Part shown: positions 27,462 to 35,711 of the stretch, in pieces
Position numbering within the stretch: position 1 is the stretch's first letter
Layout: each line of letters opens with the position of its first letter
NCBI RefSeq assembly: GCF_000503215.1
Contig: NZ_KI628540.1
Span: forward strand, 5,030 to 69,029
DNA: 64,000 nucleotides
Direction: 5' to 3'
From: Pseudomonas canadensis
Lineage (GTDB): Bacteria > Pseudomonadota > Gammaproteobacteria > Pseudomonadales > Pseudomonadaceae
Position numbers and translations under genes: made by a program
The notes under the pieces: generated by a model
The model's input: only the letters and a program-made list of their open reading frames with translations
Told to the model about the DNA's origin: nothing
Database searches by the model: none

Positions 27462-27462
27462 A

Positions 27463-28923
27463 TCATTTTTTCACTTCAGCCGGGGCGCGCCCGTAGATGT
27501 CGTCGAAGCGCACGATGTCGTCCTCGCCCAGGTACTCGCCGCTCTGCACCTCGATCATCACCAGGTCGATGATGCCGGGGTTGGTCAGGCGGTGTTTGTG
27601 CCCGGCGGGGATGTAGGTGGACTCGTTGGCGTTGATCAGGAACTCGCGCTCGCCGTTGGTGATCTGCGCCGCGCCGCTAACCACTACCCAGTGCTCGCTG
27701 CGGTGGTGGTGCATCTGTAACGACAGCGACGCTTGCGGCTTGACCACGATGCGCTTGATCTTGAAGCGGCTGCTTTCTTCCAGCACGGTGTAGGTACCCC
27801 ACGGCCGGGTGACCGTGCGGTGCAGGCTGTACGCCGGATGGTTCTGGCGCTTGAGCTCGGCGACGATGTAGCGCACATCCTGGCTGCGGTGGGCGTCGGC
27901 GATCAGCAGGGCATCCGGGGTGTCGACGATGATCAGGTCACGCACACCCACGGCGCCAAGGATGCGCTTGGGCGAGTCGATGTAGCAGTTGTGCACGTCA
28001 TGCAGAATCGCCTCGCCATTGACCTGGTTGCCATGAGCGTCGCTGGGGGTGAGTTGGCGCAGGGCTTCCCAGGAACCGATATCGCTCCAGCCGATGTCGC
28101 AGGGCACCACGGCGACTTGCTTGGACTTCTCCAGCAGCGCCACGTCGATGGAAATATCCGGCGCACGGCCGAAGGCGTCCGAGTCCAGTTCGCGCTGGTG
28201 CGAGGTCTTGTTTTGCAGGCTCATGCTGTGCTCGAGCGCGGCGCGCGCCGCTTCCAGCACGTCAGGGGCATGGGTGGCGAGCTCGTCCACCAAGGTGCTG
28301 GCCTTGAAGCAGAACATGCCGCCGTTCCACAGGTGCTTGCCGCCGTCGAGGTAGGCTTGGGCGGTGGCCTGGTCGGGCTTTTCGACAAAGCGTTTGACCC
28401 GATGGCCTGTGCTTAACGGCTCGCCTTGTTCGATGTAGCCAAAGCCGGTTTCCGGGTGGTCTGGCTGGATGCCGAAGGTCACCAGGTAGCCGGCTTCGGC
28501 CAGCTCGCGGGCCCGGGTCACGGCTTCGGCGAACGCCACTTCATCGAGGATCAAATGGTCGGCGGGCATCACCAGCAACTGCGCGTCGCCGCCGTAGTGT
28601 TCCTGCACATGCAGCGCCGCCACGGCGATCGCGGCCGCCGTGTTGCGGCCAAACGGCTCCAACAACAGGTCGAGGGGCAGGTGGGCTTTGTTGACCGGGC
28701 GATAATCATCCAGGGTGCGGAACAGCAGGTCGCGGTTGGTCACCGTCAATACGCTTTCTACGCCGGGCAATTTGGCGGCGCGCTGGAAGGTTTTTTGCAG
28801 CAGGCTCTGGCCGTCGCGCATGCGCATGAACGGCTTGGGCATGTTCTGCCGAGACACCGGCCACAGCCGCGTGCCCGAACCACCGGAAATGATGCAGGGA
28901 ATTAATCCGTTGAGTGTGTTCAT
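27463..28923 (-). CDS. pslB: Mannose-1-phosphate guanylyltransferase / mannose-6-phosphate isomerase PslB
   Basis: A bifunctional enzyme of 486 residues making GDP-mannose for Psl. The N-terminal pyrophosphorylase has the signature SGGSGTRLWPVSR and the catalytic FVEKPD. The C-terminal cupin of the type II phosphomannose isomerase contains RPWGTYTVLEESSRFKIKRIVVKPQASLSLQMHHHRSEHW and IPAGHKHRLTNPG. The ATG at 28923 shares a base with the pslA stop (TGATG); a TTG codon just before is an unlikely start. It is related to AlgA and WbpW. Confidence 0.95.
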   Translation of the reverse strand: MNTLNGLIPCIISGGSGTRLWPVSRQNMPKPFMRMRDGQSLLQKTFQRAAKLPGVESVLTVTNRDLLFRTLDDYRPVNKAHLPLDLLLEPFGRNTAAAIAVAALHVQEHYGGDAQLLVMPADHLILDEVAFAEAVTRARELAEAGYLVTFGIQPDHPETGFGYIEQGEPLSTGHRVKRFVEKPDQATAQAYLDGGKHLWNGGMFCFKASTLVDELATHAPDVLEAARAALEHSMSLQNKTSHQRELDSDAFGRAPDISIDVALLEKSKQVAVVPCDIGWSDIGSWEALRQLTPSDAHGNQVNGEAILHDVHNCYIDSPKRILGAVGVRDLIIVDTPDALLIADAHRSQDVRYIVAELKRQNHPAYSLHRTVTRPWGTYTVLEESSRFKIKRIVVKPQASLSLQMHHHRSEHWVVVSGAAQITNGEREFLINANESTYIPAGHKHRLTNPGIIDLVMIEVQSGEYLGEDDIVRFDDIYGRAPAEVKK

Positions 28924-30362
28924 CAATAGACTTCCTTGGTGGAAAGGACGGCCGGGACCGTCATGAAGACGATGTACAAATCAAACCACACCGACCACTT
29001 GGAGATGTACTCCAGGTCGTACTCGACCCGTTTCTGGATCTTGAACAGGGTGTCGGTCTCCCCCCGGTAACCGTTGATCTGCGCCCAGCCGGTGATGCCC
29101 GGCTTCACCCGATGCCGCGAGCTGTATTCGCTCACCGCCACTTCGAAGGGAACGCCCGCCGCTTTGGTTGCCGTGGCATGCGGGCGCGGGCCGACCATGG
29201 ACATGTTGCCCAGCAGCACGTTGAACAGTTGCGGCAGCTCGTCGATGCTGGTCTTGCGGATGATGCGGCCCACACGGGTGATGCGCGGGTCTTCGCGGGT
29301 GGTCTGGCGTTCGGCAGTGAAGTCGCTCTGATCGGTGAACATCGAGCGGAACTTGAACACGCGGATTTCATTGTCGTTGTAGCCGTAGCGGTTCTGGCGA
29401 AACAGCACCGGGCCTTTGGAGTCGAGCTTGATCGCAATCGCCGTTGCCAGCATCACCGGCGACAGGCACACCAGCGCGAGGCTGGCCAGCAGGAAGTCCT
29501 CACAGCGCTTGATCACCGGCGACCAGCCGCGCAATGGCAATTGCGAGGTGTTGAACATCAGGATGCCGCCCACATCGGTGATCTTGCTGTGGCCGTAGCG
29601 CAGGGCGGCCATGTCCGGCACCAGCATCACGTTCACCGATAACTGCCGCAGGCGGTTGACCAAGCCGTGGATGCGCTGCTCGGCGGCCCAGGGCAGGCAG
29701 ATCATCACTTGGTTGACCTGCTCGGCGCGGATCAGTTTTTCCAGGTCGCGGGTGTTGCCCAGCAGGGGCAGGTTGCTTAGCTCCTTGGGAATGCGCTCGG
29801 TGCGGTCGTCGATGAAACCGATCAGGCCGGAACGGATATCTCCGTTGCGCTGCAGGTGATCGGCGACGTGCACGGCGGTGTCGGTAAAACCCAGGATCAC
29901 CGTGCGTTGCAGGTATTTTCCGGCACGCATCAGCCGACGGTACAGCCGCAGCATCACCAAGCGCTCTAAGCAGAACAACGCCAGGCTGGCCACGTACCAT
30001 GTCACCAGATTGCGTGGGGTCAATTGCGGGAACATCTGCAGGATCTGGTACATGAACAACAGGAAACAGAAGGCCGCCGACCAGGCCTTGATCTTGGTTT
30101 TCAGGCGCAGCCGGTTGCTGAACAATTCTTCGGAATAGATGCCCAGAGCCTGGAACAGAATGATGGTCAGTACCGCGAAAAACACCAGCAGGCCCAGGAA
30201 GTGGGCACGCATCTCTGGGTCCATCGGGTCCAGGAACAGCACCAGGACCAGTGGGGGCAAAATGGCCGTCAGGCCATGGATCAATTTGACGAAAACAACA
30301 AAAAACTCAACAAACCCGGCGCGCGTTAAAAACAAACTGTCGACGGACGACTTCTCTCGCAT
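28923..30362 (-). CDS. pslA: Undecaprenyl-phosphate sugar-1-phosphate transferase PslA
   Basis: Initiating enzyme of Psl synthesis, loading the first sugar phosphate on undecaprenyl phosphate at the inner membrane. It has four N-terminal membrane segments, a CoA-binding-like domain (YLQRTVILGFTDTAVHVADHL), a fifth segment near residue 300, and a C-terminal bacterial sugar transferase domain (GPVLFRQNRYG, FKFRSMF, RKTSIDELPQLFNVLLGNMSMVGPRP, PGITGWAQINGYRG). Two ATGs are possible: 30377 and 30362. The latter gives 479 residues, close to P. aeruginosa PslA (478), and has AGGGA just upstream. It is the first gene of the operon. Confidence 0.92.
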   Translation of the reverse strand: MREKSSVDSLFLTRAGFVEFFVVFVKLIHGLTAILPPLVLVLFLDPMDPEMRAHFLGLLVFFAVLTIILFQALGIYSEELFSNRLRLKTKIKAWSAAFCFLLFMYQILQMFPQLTPRNLVTWYVASLALFCLERLVMLRLYRRLMRAGKYLQRTVILGFTDTAVHVADHLQRNGDIRSGLIGFIDDRTERIPKELSNLPLLGNTRDLEKLIRAEQVNQVMICLPWAAEQRIHGLVNRLRQLSVNVMLVPDMAALRYGHSKITDVGGILMFNTSQLPLRGWSPVIKRCEDFLLASLALVCLSPVMLATAIAIKLDSKGPVLFRQNRYGYNDNEIRVFKFRSMFTDQSDFTAERQTTREDPRITRVGRIIRKTSIDELPQLFNVLLGNMSMVGPRPHATATKAAGVPFEVAVSEYSSRHRVKPGITGWAQINGYRGETDTLFKIQKRVEYDLEYISKWSVWFDLYIVFMTVPAVLSTKEVY

Positions 30363-30366
30363 AAAA

Positions 30367-30374
30367 ACATCCCT
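30367..30374 (-). promoter_or_regulatory. Possible RsmA/CsrA binding site at the pslA start
   Basis: On the minus strand the mRNA reads AGGGAUGU, matching the last eight positions (ARGGAUGU) of the RsmA/CsrA consensus RUACARGGAUGU. It also serves as the ribosome-binding site for ATG at 30362, so binding would block translation. A hairpin with arms AAAGCAG/CTGCTTT lies upstream in the leader (30415-30432). RsmA repression of psl translation is known in P. aeruginosa. Confidence 0.55.
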
Positions 30375-30583
30375 CATTGCACTCCAGGCTTCGCTGTTTG
30401 ATTGTTTGTTCAATAAAGCAGCAGGCTGCTTTAGAGCGCTGGTCAAACTGGCTACTCTGGGTAATACGCAACTTTCCATCCAAAATGTAGCTATCCATTT
30501 GAAGGGGGTTTGCGGGGGTAGTGACTAAAGGAGTGTTCCCTTACTGTGCTCAGTCAATGAATTGACTATGGTGCGGAGGTGGC

Positions 30584-30661
30584 ATGCTAGACAGGTTAAT
30601 GAGTCTTTTATTCGGCATTTTATTGACGTTCCTTGTCTGGACACTCGGTCATCAGGGCTGA
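30584..30661 (+). CDS. Possible 25-residue membrane peptide divergent from psl
   Basis: A very short ORF (MLDRLMSLLFGILLTFLVWT, then LGHQG) preceded by GCGGAGGTGGC, an excellent ribosome-binding site at the right distance. The peptide is a single hydrophobic helix with a charged N-terminus and a polar tail, like known single-span small proteins that modulate membrane complexes. It lies in the otherwise gene-free 430-base region between pslA and the next receptor, on the opposite strand, and would overlap the psl promoter or leader. No homologue is recognised; it could be chance. Confidence 0.4.
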   Translation: MLDRLMSLLFGILLTFLVWTLGHQG

Positions 30662-30752
30662 TTTTGAGTGTAGGAACAAATGTGAGATTTTTCCTGCTTA
30701 ATGGAAAAACCTTTTTCGAAGCGACGTAGGAAAGGGGGACAAAGAGGGAGTT

Positions 30753-30775
30753 GCAGGGCGCACTAAGCGCCCTGC
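30753..30775. terminator. Perfect hairpin downstream of the minus-strand TonB receptor
   Basis: GCAGGGCGC and GCGCCCTGC pair perfectly over a five-base loop, 20 bases past the receptor stop. There is no U-run on either strand directly after the stem (CTCTTT follows on the minus strand after a few bases), so it is a plausible but not classical terminator. Confidence 0.5.
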
Positions 30776-30794
30776 TTGCGGGGCTTTCGCCGGA

Positions 30795-33278
30795 TCAGAA
30801 GTCGCCTTTCAAACTCACGGTGAAATTACGCGGTTCACCGTAGAAGTTGCCCCAGGAGGCTGTGCCGACGGTGTTGAAGTAGCTTTTATCAAACAAGTTA
30901 TTTCCGTTGAGTGCGACGGTCCAAGTGTCGTCGATACGGTACGCCACGCGGGCGTTCCAGGTCGCATAACCGGCCTGTTCGAGCTTGATGCCCTGCACGC
31001 GGTAGTTGCTGCTTTGCGCATTGACTCCGGTGCCTACGCTCCATTTCGACAACGCACCGTCGAGGTGATAGTCACCCCACAGCCGTAGCATGTGCCGAGG
31101 CACGTAGGTGTTGGATACGCCACCTTCTTTACGGGTGTCGATGTTGTTCAGGGACTTGGTCTGGGTGTAGGTGTAGCCGCCGAATACCTGCAGGCGCTCG
31201 AGCACTTCACCGCTGATTTCGGCCTCTACGCCCTGGGCGCGCACCTTGCCTTTGTCGGTGTAGCAATAGCCATCGGCGGAGGTCGGGCAGAAACTGGCGT
31301 AGTCGGTTTCGGCACCATTTTTCTCGATGGAGCGGAACAGGGCCAGGGAGCTGTTGAGGCGACCGTCGAACCATTCGCCCTTGATGCCCAGCTCATAGTT
31401 GTCACCGATCTTGGGCTTGAGCGCTGCGCCGTCGGCGGTGGCGTAGGAACTTTGCGGCTGGAAGATATCCGCGTAGCTGGCGTACACCGACAGGTGCTCG
31501 TCAAGGTCGTAGATCAGTGCGGCAAACGGCGTGACTTCGCCGGTTTCCTTGGTTCGTGCGTCCTGCACAGCCCATTCGCCCCAGGCCAGGTTGTTGGACT
31601 GGCGACGGTTTTCGTACCAGCTCACACGGCTGCCGACGATAAACATCAAGGGCTCGGCCAGGCGCAGGCGCAAGGTGGCGTAGGTGCCGTATTGCGTGGC
31701 GGTTTCCTTGACCGTGCCGCCACGGTACATGTTCGGCCAGAAGGTGTTGTCGGCCGGTTCCGGGAAGTGGTGGTCGGGCTGGTAGATGCTCTGGCGCTTG
31801 GGCAGGTTCTGGATCGCGTATACGTCGTCCTGGGTGCCACGGCTGCCGTTGGCGCCGAGGATCAGTTCGTGTTGCAGGCCGAAGGCTTCGAACTTGCCGT
31901 CTATATAGGCGTCGAGGCCGTAGTCCTTGTGGTCGTAGTCCATCAACGCCGCATAGGAGTTGGCCGTGGGCGCCGGGTCACCGTAGTTGATGGTGCCTTC
32001 GCTGGCGGCATATTTTGTGTCTTGCAGGTTGCGGCTGTGTACCGCCGCGACCTTGAGTTTCCAATCATCGTTGAAGTGGTGGGTCACGTCAGCGAAGAAC
32101 GTGGTGCGCCGGCTTTGCCAGTCGTTCCAGGATTGGCCGAGGCAGGTCGAGCGGCTCAGGTTGGCGCTTTTGCCGTCGGCGTAGCGCGGCAGCCCGCCCC
32201 AGCACGGGGTGGCGTCGACATCTTCGTAGCTCGCGCCGACACCCAGGGTTGTGTCTGGCGTGATGTCGAAATCCAGCGCGCCGTAGAACGCCTGGTCCTG
32301 GCGCTTGGCGATGTCCATGTAGGAGCCGCGAGTCTGTTGGCTCACCGCCGCACGACCACGCAGGGTGCCGCTGTCATTCAGCGGGCCGCCGGTGTCGACA
32401 TCGGCGCGGTAGTTGTCCCAGGTGCCGGCGGACAACGACAGGCTGGTGGTGGGCTTGGCCTGGGGCCGCTTGCGCACGAAGTTCACCGCACCGCTGGCGG
32501 TGCCGGCCCCCTTGAGCATGCCGGCGGCGCCCTTGAGCACTTCCACACGGTCGTAGATCGCCATGTTCGCACTGAAACTGTCGGCCTGGACGTAGTCCTT
32601 GCCCATGTCCAGGGGCACGCCGTCGTATTGGTATTGGCCGAGCATTTTGAAGCCTCGGGAGTAGAAATACTTGCCGCCCATGGGTGATTCGTAGGAGGTG
32701 ATGCCGGGCGTGCGTTCCATCACGTCATCGATGGTGGTGACGTTCTGGTCGTCCATGAATTGGCGGGTCATCACACTCACCGATTGCGGGGTTTCCCGCA
32801 GGCTGTGTTCGCCCTTGCCGATGGTGACCGCGCCGGTAGTGTAGGAACCGGTGCCGTCGGTGGTGGCGCCCAAACGTTCGCCGTTGATCAATGTGGCGCC
32901 CAGGTTCAGTGTGCTGGCATCGCCTGCTTGCGGCAGCAGCATCCAGGTGCTGTTGCCTTGGCGTTGGGCTTGCAGGCCCTGGCCGCGCAGCAGTTGTTCG
33001 AGCGCTTGCTGAGGATCAAAGCGTCCATTGAGGCCCGAGCTGGTTTTGCCGGCGACGCTGGTGGCGTCGTACGACAGGCTGATGCCGGCCTGACGGGCGA
33101 ACTGGTCCAGCGCACTGGCCAGGGCGCCGGAGGCGATATTCCAGTCGCGGGCCTGGGTGTCGTTGGCCGGTGTTTCGGCCATCACGGCCAGTGGCAGGGC
33201 GCCGCTCAGGCAGACGCCAAGCAAGGCGGCCTGGACCGCGCGCTTGAGGGGGGAACGTGGGGAGGGGAACGCTTGCAT
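30795..33278 (-). CDS. TonB-dependent siderophore receptor with STN signalling domain (FpvA-like)
   Basis: An 827-residue outer-membrane transducer. A signal peptide ends near LPLAVMA. The STN domain is at about 45-115 (WNIASGALASALDQFARQAGISLSY, LEQLLRGQGLQAQRQGNSTWML), followed by a plug (LRETPQSVSVMTRQFMDDQN, YSRGFKMLGQYQYDGVPLD, VEVLKGAAGMLKGAGTASGAVNFVRKRP) and a barrel ending in TVSLKGDF. A sigma factor and FecR lie upstream on the same strand, completing a cell-surface signalling set. The plug style resembles pyoverdine-type receptors; the ligand is unproven. A Fur-box-like site lies about 75 bases upstream. Confidence 0.9.
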   Translation of the reverse strand: MQAFPSPRSPLKRAVQAALLGVCLSGALPLAVMAETPANDTQARDWNIASGALASALDQFARQAGISLSYDATSVAGKTSSGLNGRFDPQQALEQLLRGQGLQAQRQGNSTWMLLPQAGDASTLNLGATLINGERLGATTDGTGSYTTGAVTIGKGEHSLRETPQSVSVMTRQFMDDQNVTTIDDVMERTPGITSYESPMGGKYFYSRGFKMLGQYQYDGVPLDMGKDYVQADSFSANMAIYDRVEVLKGAAGMLKGAGTASGAVNFVRKRPQAKPTTSLSLSAGTWDNYRADVDTGGPLNDSGTLRGRAAVSQQTRGSYMDIAKRQDQAFYGALDFDITPDTTLGVGASYEDVDATPCWGGLPRYADGKSANLSRSTCLGQSWNDWQSRRTTFFADVTHHFNDDWKLKVAAVHSRNLQDTKYAASEGTINYGDPAPTANSYAALMDYDHKDYGLDAYIDGKFEAFGLQHELILGANGSRGTQDDVYAIQNLPKRQSIYQPDHHFPEPADNTFWPNMYRGGTVKETATQYGTYATLRLRLAEPLMFIVGSRVSWYENRRQSNNLAWGEWAVQDARTKETGEVTPFAALIYDLDEHLSVYASYADIFQPQSSYATADGAALKPKIGDNYELGIKGEWFDGRLNSSLALFRSIEKNGAETDYASFCPTSADGYCYTDKGKVRAQGVEAEISGEVLERLQVFGGYTYTQTKSLNNIDTRKEGGVSNTYVPRHMLRLWGDYHLDGALSKWSVGTGVNAQSSNYRVQGIKLEQAGYATWNARVAYRIDDTWTVALNGNNLFDKSYFNTVGTASWGNFYGEPRNFTVSLKGDF

Positions 33279-33351
33279 GACCGCGGGATGCTCCTGAAGG
33301 AAGTGGACAGAACCGGCCTGTTGATCGGCCTTTCCTTACAGGTCGAGCGGC

Positions 33352-33370
33352 AATGAGAATTCACCTCATT
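33352..33370 (-). promoter_or_regulatory. Fur-box-like palindrome before the receptor
   Basis: AATGAGAATTCACCTCATT is a dyad with the AATGAG/CTCATT arms common in Pseudomonas Fur boxes. It is in the 106-base gap between fecR and the receptor, suggesting the receptor has its own iron-regulated promoter. Confidence 0.5.
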
Positions 33371-33384
33371 TATTTTTTGAAAAA

Positions 33385-34335
33385 TTACACGCGCGGTGAA
33401 ACGGTCACCCAATAGCGGCTGCGGTAAGTGACATCGAGCTTGAGCGATTGCGCCACCAGGCCCAGCACCTGGTCGGTGTCGTCCAACTGATAAGTCCCCG
33501 ACACCCGCAGCCCGGCCACTGCCTCACTGCAGCGCAACACGCCGTTGCGATAGCGGCCCAGCTCGGTGAGAAAGTCGTCCAGGCGCATATTGTGGGCGCT
33601 GATTACCCCGTCGCTCCAGGCCCAGGGATCAAGTCCGTTGGCGACCGCCGGGCGAATGCCGCTGCGGTTGAACACCATGGGGTCGCCGGGCGTGAGGACC
33701 TGGCGTGCGCTGGCCGCCTGGCTGTTGGCAAACACCGCCAGCGTGCCTTGCTGCACGACAAGCAGGGTGCCTTGGGCTTCTTCGCGCACCAGGAATCGCG
33801 TGCCGAGGGCGCGCAGGTAACCGTCGCGGGTCTGGACCCAGAACGGGCGGTTGTCGGTCCCGGTATTCACCACGATTTCCCCTTGGCGCAACTGCACCAG
33901 GCGCCGCTCTGCGTTGAACGACGCATCGATCGCGCTGGCGCTGTTGAGTTGGATCCGGCTGCCGTCGTTCAATGCTACCCAGCGCCGTTCGCCGGTGGCG
34001 GTACGGTAGTCCGCCATCAAGGCGGGCAGGGGCGTGTAGTCGCGACCGAGCCAGGTCAAACCGGCGGCGCCGGCCACCAGGCCCAGCAGTTTCAAGCCTT
34101 CACGGCGGCTGATGCGTTGGCGCGCCCCACGCAGGGCATGCCGACCGACTTGGGCCGGCAGTTGGGTGAAATCGTCATTCATCGTCACCACCCGCTGCCA
34201 CACCCGCTGGTGTTCGGCGCTGGTGTGCAGCCAGCGTTCGAACGCGGCCGTGGCGGCGTCGTCGGCGACATTGAAGCGCAGGGTGATCATCCACTGGATG
34301 GCCTGGTCGACCAGTTGCGCGTCAGCCTTCGACAT
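33385..34335 (-). CDS. FecR-family anti-sigma / sigma regulator
   Basis: A 316-residue inner-membrane regulator. The N-terminal DUF4880 part has VDQAIQWMITLRFNVADDAATAAFERWLHTSAEHQRVWQ. A membrane segment (LKLLGLVAGAAGLTWLG) and the periplasmic FecR domain follow (TGERRWVALNDGSRIQLNSASAID, VVNTGTDNRPFWVQTRDG, GLRVSGTYQLDDTDQVLGLVAQSLKL). ATG at 34335 overlaps the sigma-factor gene by 14 bases; an upstream in-frame extension lies wholly inside that gene. Confidence 0.9.
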   Translation of the reverse strand: MSKADAQLVDQAIQWMITLRFNVADDAATAAFERWLHTSAEHQRVWQRVVTMNDDFTQLPAQVGRHALRGARQRISRREGLKLLGLVAGAAGLTWLGRDYTPLPALMADYRTATGERRWVALNDGSRIQLNSASAIDASFNAERRLVQLRQGEIVVNTGTDNRPFWVQTRDGYLRALGTRFLVREEAQGTLLVVQQGTLAVFANSQAASARQVLTPGDPMVFNRSGIRPAVANGLDPWAWSDGVISAHNMRLDDFLTELGRYRNGVLRCSEAVAGLRVSGTYQLDDTDQVLGLVAQSLKLDVTYRSRYWVTVSPRV

Positions 34336-34843
34336 AACGCAACCGGTAACACGCGTGCAGGGCCTTGGACAGGTCACGCTCCACCGTGGCCTTCGACACA
34401 CCCAGGCGCAGGGCGATCTGCGCACAGGTCAGGCCGTCCAGTTGCGCCAGCAAAAAGGCCTCGCGCACGCGCGGCTTGAGCTGGTCGAGCAGGCGGTCGA
34501 TGCGCTCCAGGCTATCGAGGATCAACAGGCGGGTTTCTTCCGATGGCACCTCGACTTGCGGGAAATGCGCGAGGCTTTCGAGGTAGGCGCGTTCCAGTTC
34601 ACGGCGCCGGTATTGGTCGATCATCAGGCTGCGGGCGATGCTGCTCAAGTACGCGCGCGGTTGTTGCAAGGTTTGCTGGCGGCGCGCATTGAGCAGGCGC
34701 ACGAAGGTTTCCTGGGCCAGGTCGGCGGCGTGTTCACGGCAGCCGGTGCGGCGGCTCAACCAGCCGCGCAGCCAGGCATGATGGGCATGGTAAAGCTGGC
34801 CGATGGCGGCATGGTCCAGTGGGTGATCGCTCGACATGGGCAT
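34322..34843 (-). CDS. FecI-family ECF sigma factor
   Basis: A 173-residue ECF sigma factor. Region 2 is seen in HAADLAQETFVRLLNARR and RAYLSSIARSLMIDQYRRRELERAYLESL. Region 4 is LDGLTCAQIALRLGVSKATVERDLSKAL. It overlaps the downstream fecR gene, and a Fur-box-like site lies 20-40 bases upstream. ATG at 34843 and a second ATG two codons later (34837) are both possible. Confidence 0.92.
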   Translation of the reverse strand: MPMSSDHPLDHAAIGQLYHAHHAWLRGWLSRRTGCREHAADLAQETFVRLLNARRQQTLQQPRAYLSSIARSLMIDQYRRRELERAYLESLAHFPQVEVPSEETRLLILDSLERIDRLLDQLKPRVREAFLLAQLDGLTCAQIALRLGVSKATVERDLSKALHACYRLRYVEG

Positions 34844-34863
34844 CCTGGCGCAGCTGTCTTAAT

Positions 34864-34882
34864 TGATAATGTTTCGCATTCT
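34864..34882 (-). promoter_or_regulatory. Fur-box-like site before the ECF sigma gene
   Basis: TGATAATGTTTCGCATTCT matches the Fur consensus in both outer arms (GATAAT, CATT) with a poorer centre. It is positioned over the expected promoter of the minus-strand sigma gene. Confidence 0.6.
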
Positions 34883-34996
34883 AGACGTTGGTCGTAGCGA
34901 TTCGCAATTACTGGAGAAGAATGTATCCAGCACAATTTTTTGTTCGCTTAACGTGCACGGACTAATCTGCGGGCTTTCCCGGTGGAGGGCTTGAGC

Positions 34997-35626
34997 ATGA
35001 TCGACCTTGCGACCCTGGCGGTATTTTCCGGTGCTGTGCTGTTGTTGCTGTTGTCGCCGGGGCCGAACATGGCCTTTGTGATCAGCCATGGCGTGACCCA
35101 TGGTTGGCGCGGTGGGATGGCGTCGGCCCTCGGCATCGGCGTGGCGGACCTGCTGCTGACCGCCTTGACCGCCACTGGGGTGACGGCGCTGGTTGCCAGT
35201 TGGCCGCCGTCCTTTGACCTGATTCGGTATGCGGGGGTGGTTTACCTGTTGTGGTTGGTGTTCAAGACGTTGCAGAAAAATGCTGGAGGCGACGCCGTGC
35301 ATGTCAGTCGTGTGCCCTTGGGGCGGGTGTTCCTGCAAGCCATGCTCAACAGTTTGCTCAATCCCAAGGCTTTGCTGTTTTTTCTGGTGTTCTTGCCGCA
35401 GTTTGTACGGCCGGAGGTGGGGTCTATTGCGGTGCAGTTGATGGTGCTGGGGGGCGTGCTGACTTTGATTGCAGCGGTGTTTCATGTGCTGCTGGGGGTG
35501 TTTGGTGGAGTGCTCAGTCGGTTTTTTGCCAGGCGCTCGAAGGGTGCCTGGCTGCAGAAGTGGGGGTTGGCGACGGTGCTGACGGTGCTGGCTGTGCGTT
35601 TGGCGGTGATGTCTCGGCCAGGCTGA
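34997..35626 (+). CDS. LysE/RhtB-family amino-acid exporter
   Basis: A 209-residue inner-membrane protein with six membrane segments. Family signatures are LLLSPGPNMAFVISHGVTHGWRGGMASALGIGVAD near the N-terminus and FLQAMLNSLLNPKALLFFLVFLPQF in the middle. Such proteins export amino acids or derivatives (threonine, homoserine, lysine); the substrate is not predictable here. ATG at 34997 has GGAGGGCTTGAGC upstream. The gene stands alone, divergent from the sigma gene. Confidence 0.9.
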   Translation: MIDLATLAVFSGAVLLLLLSPGPNMAFVISHGVTHGWRGGMASALGIGVADLLLTALTATGVTALVASWPPSFDLIRYAGVVYLLWLVFKTLQKNAGGDAVHVSRVPLGRVFLQAMLNSLLNPKALLFFLVFLPQFVRPEVGSIAVQLMVLGGVLTLIAAVFHVLLGVFGGVLSRFFARRSKGAWLQKWGLATVLTVLAVRLAVMSRPG

Positions 35627-35628
35627 GT

Positions 35629-35658
35629 ACATATCCGTTGTTTGGGTAACGGATATGT
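35629..35658. terminator. Perfect 11-bp inverted repeat (bidirectional terminator candidate)
   Basis: ACATATCCGTT and AACGGATATGT are exact reverse complements separated by 8 bases, starting 2 bases after the LysE stop and before the convergent inhA stop. No U-tract follows on the plus strand. The placement between convergent genes suggests transcription termination, though a protein-binding site cannot be excluded. Confidence 0.5.
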
Positions 35659-35711
35659 CCCCCGCCCGACCCAAACATCGCTTTTGCAGTATCCCCAGAA
35701 GCTATGCAGAA

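Noticed and set aside
31092..32687. 531-codon open frame opposite the second STN receptor
   Set aside because: Shadow of the receptor gene, composed of low-complexity Val/Gly/Ala-rich sequence.
34859..35674. Minus-strand open frame opposite the LysE gene
   Set aside because: His/Gln-rich nonsense product; the LysE gene has six membrane segments and a good ribosome-binding site.
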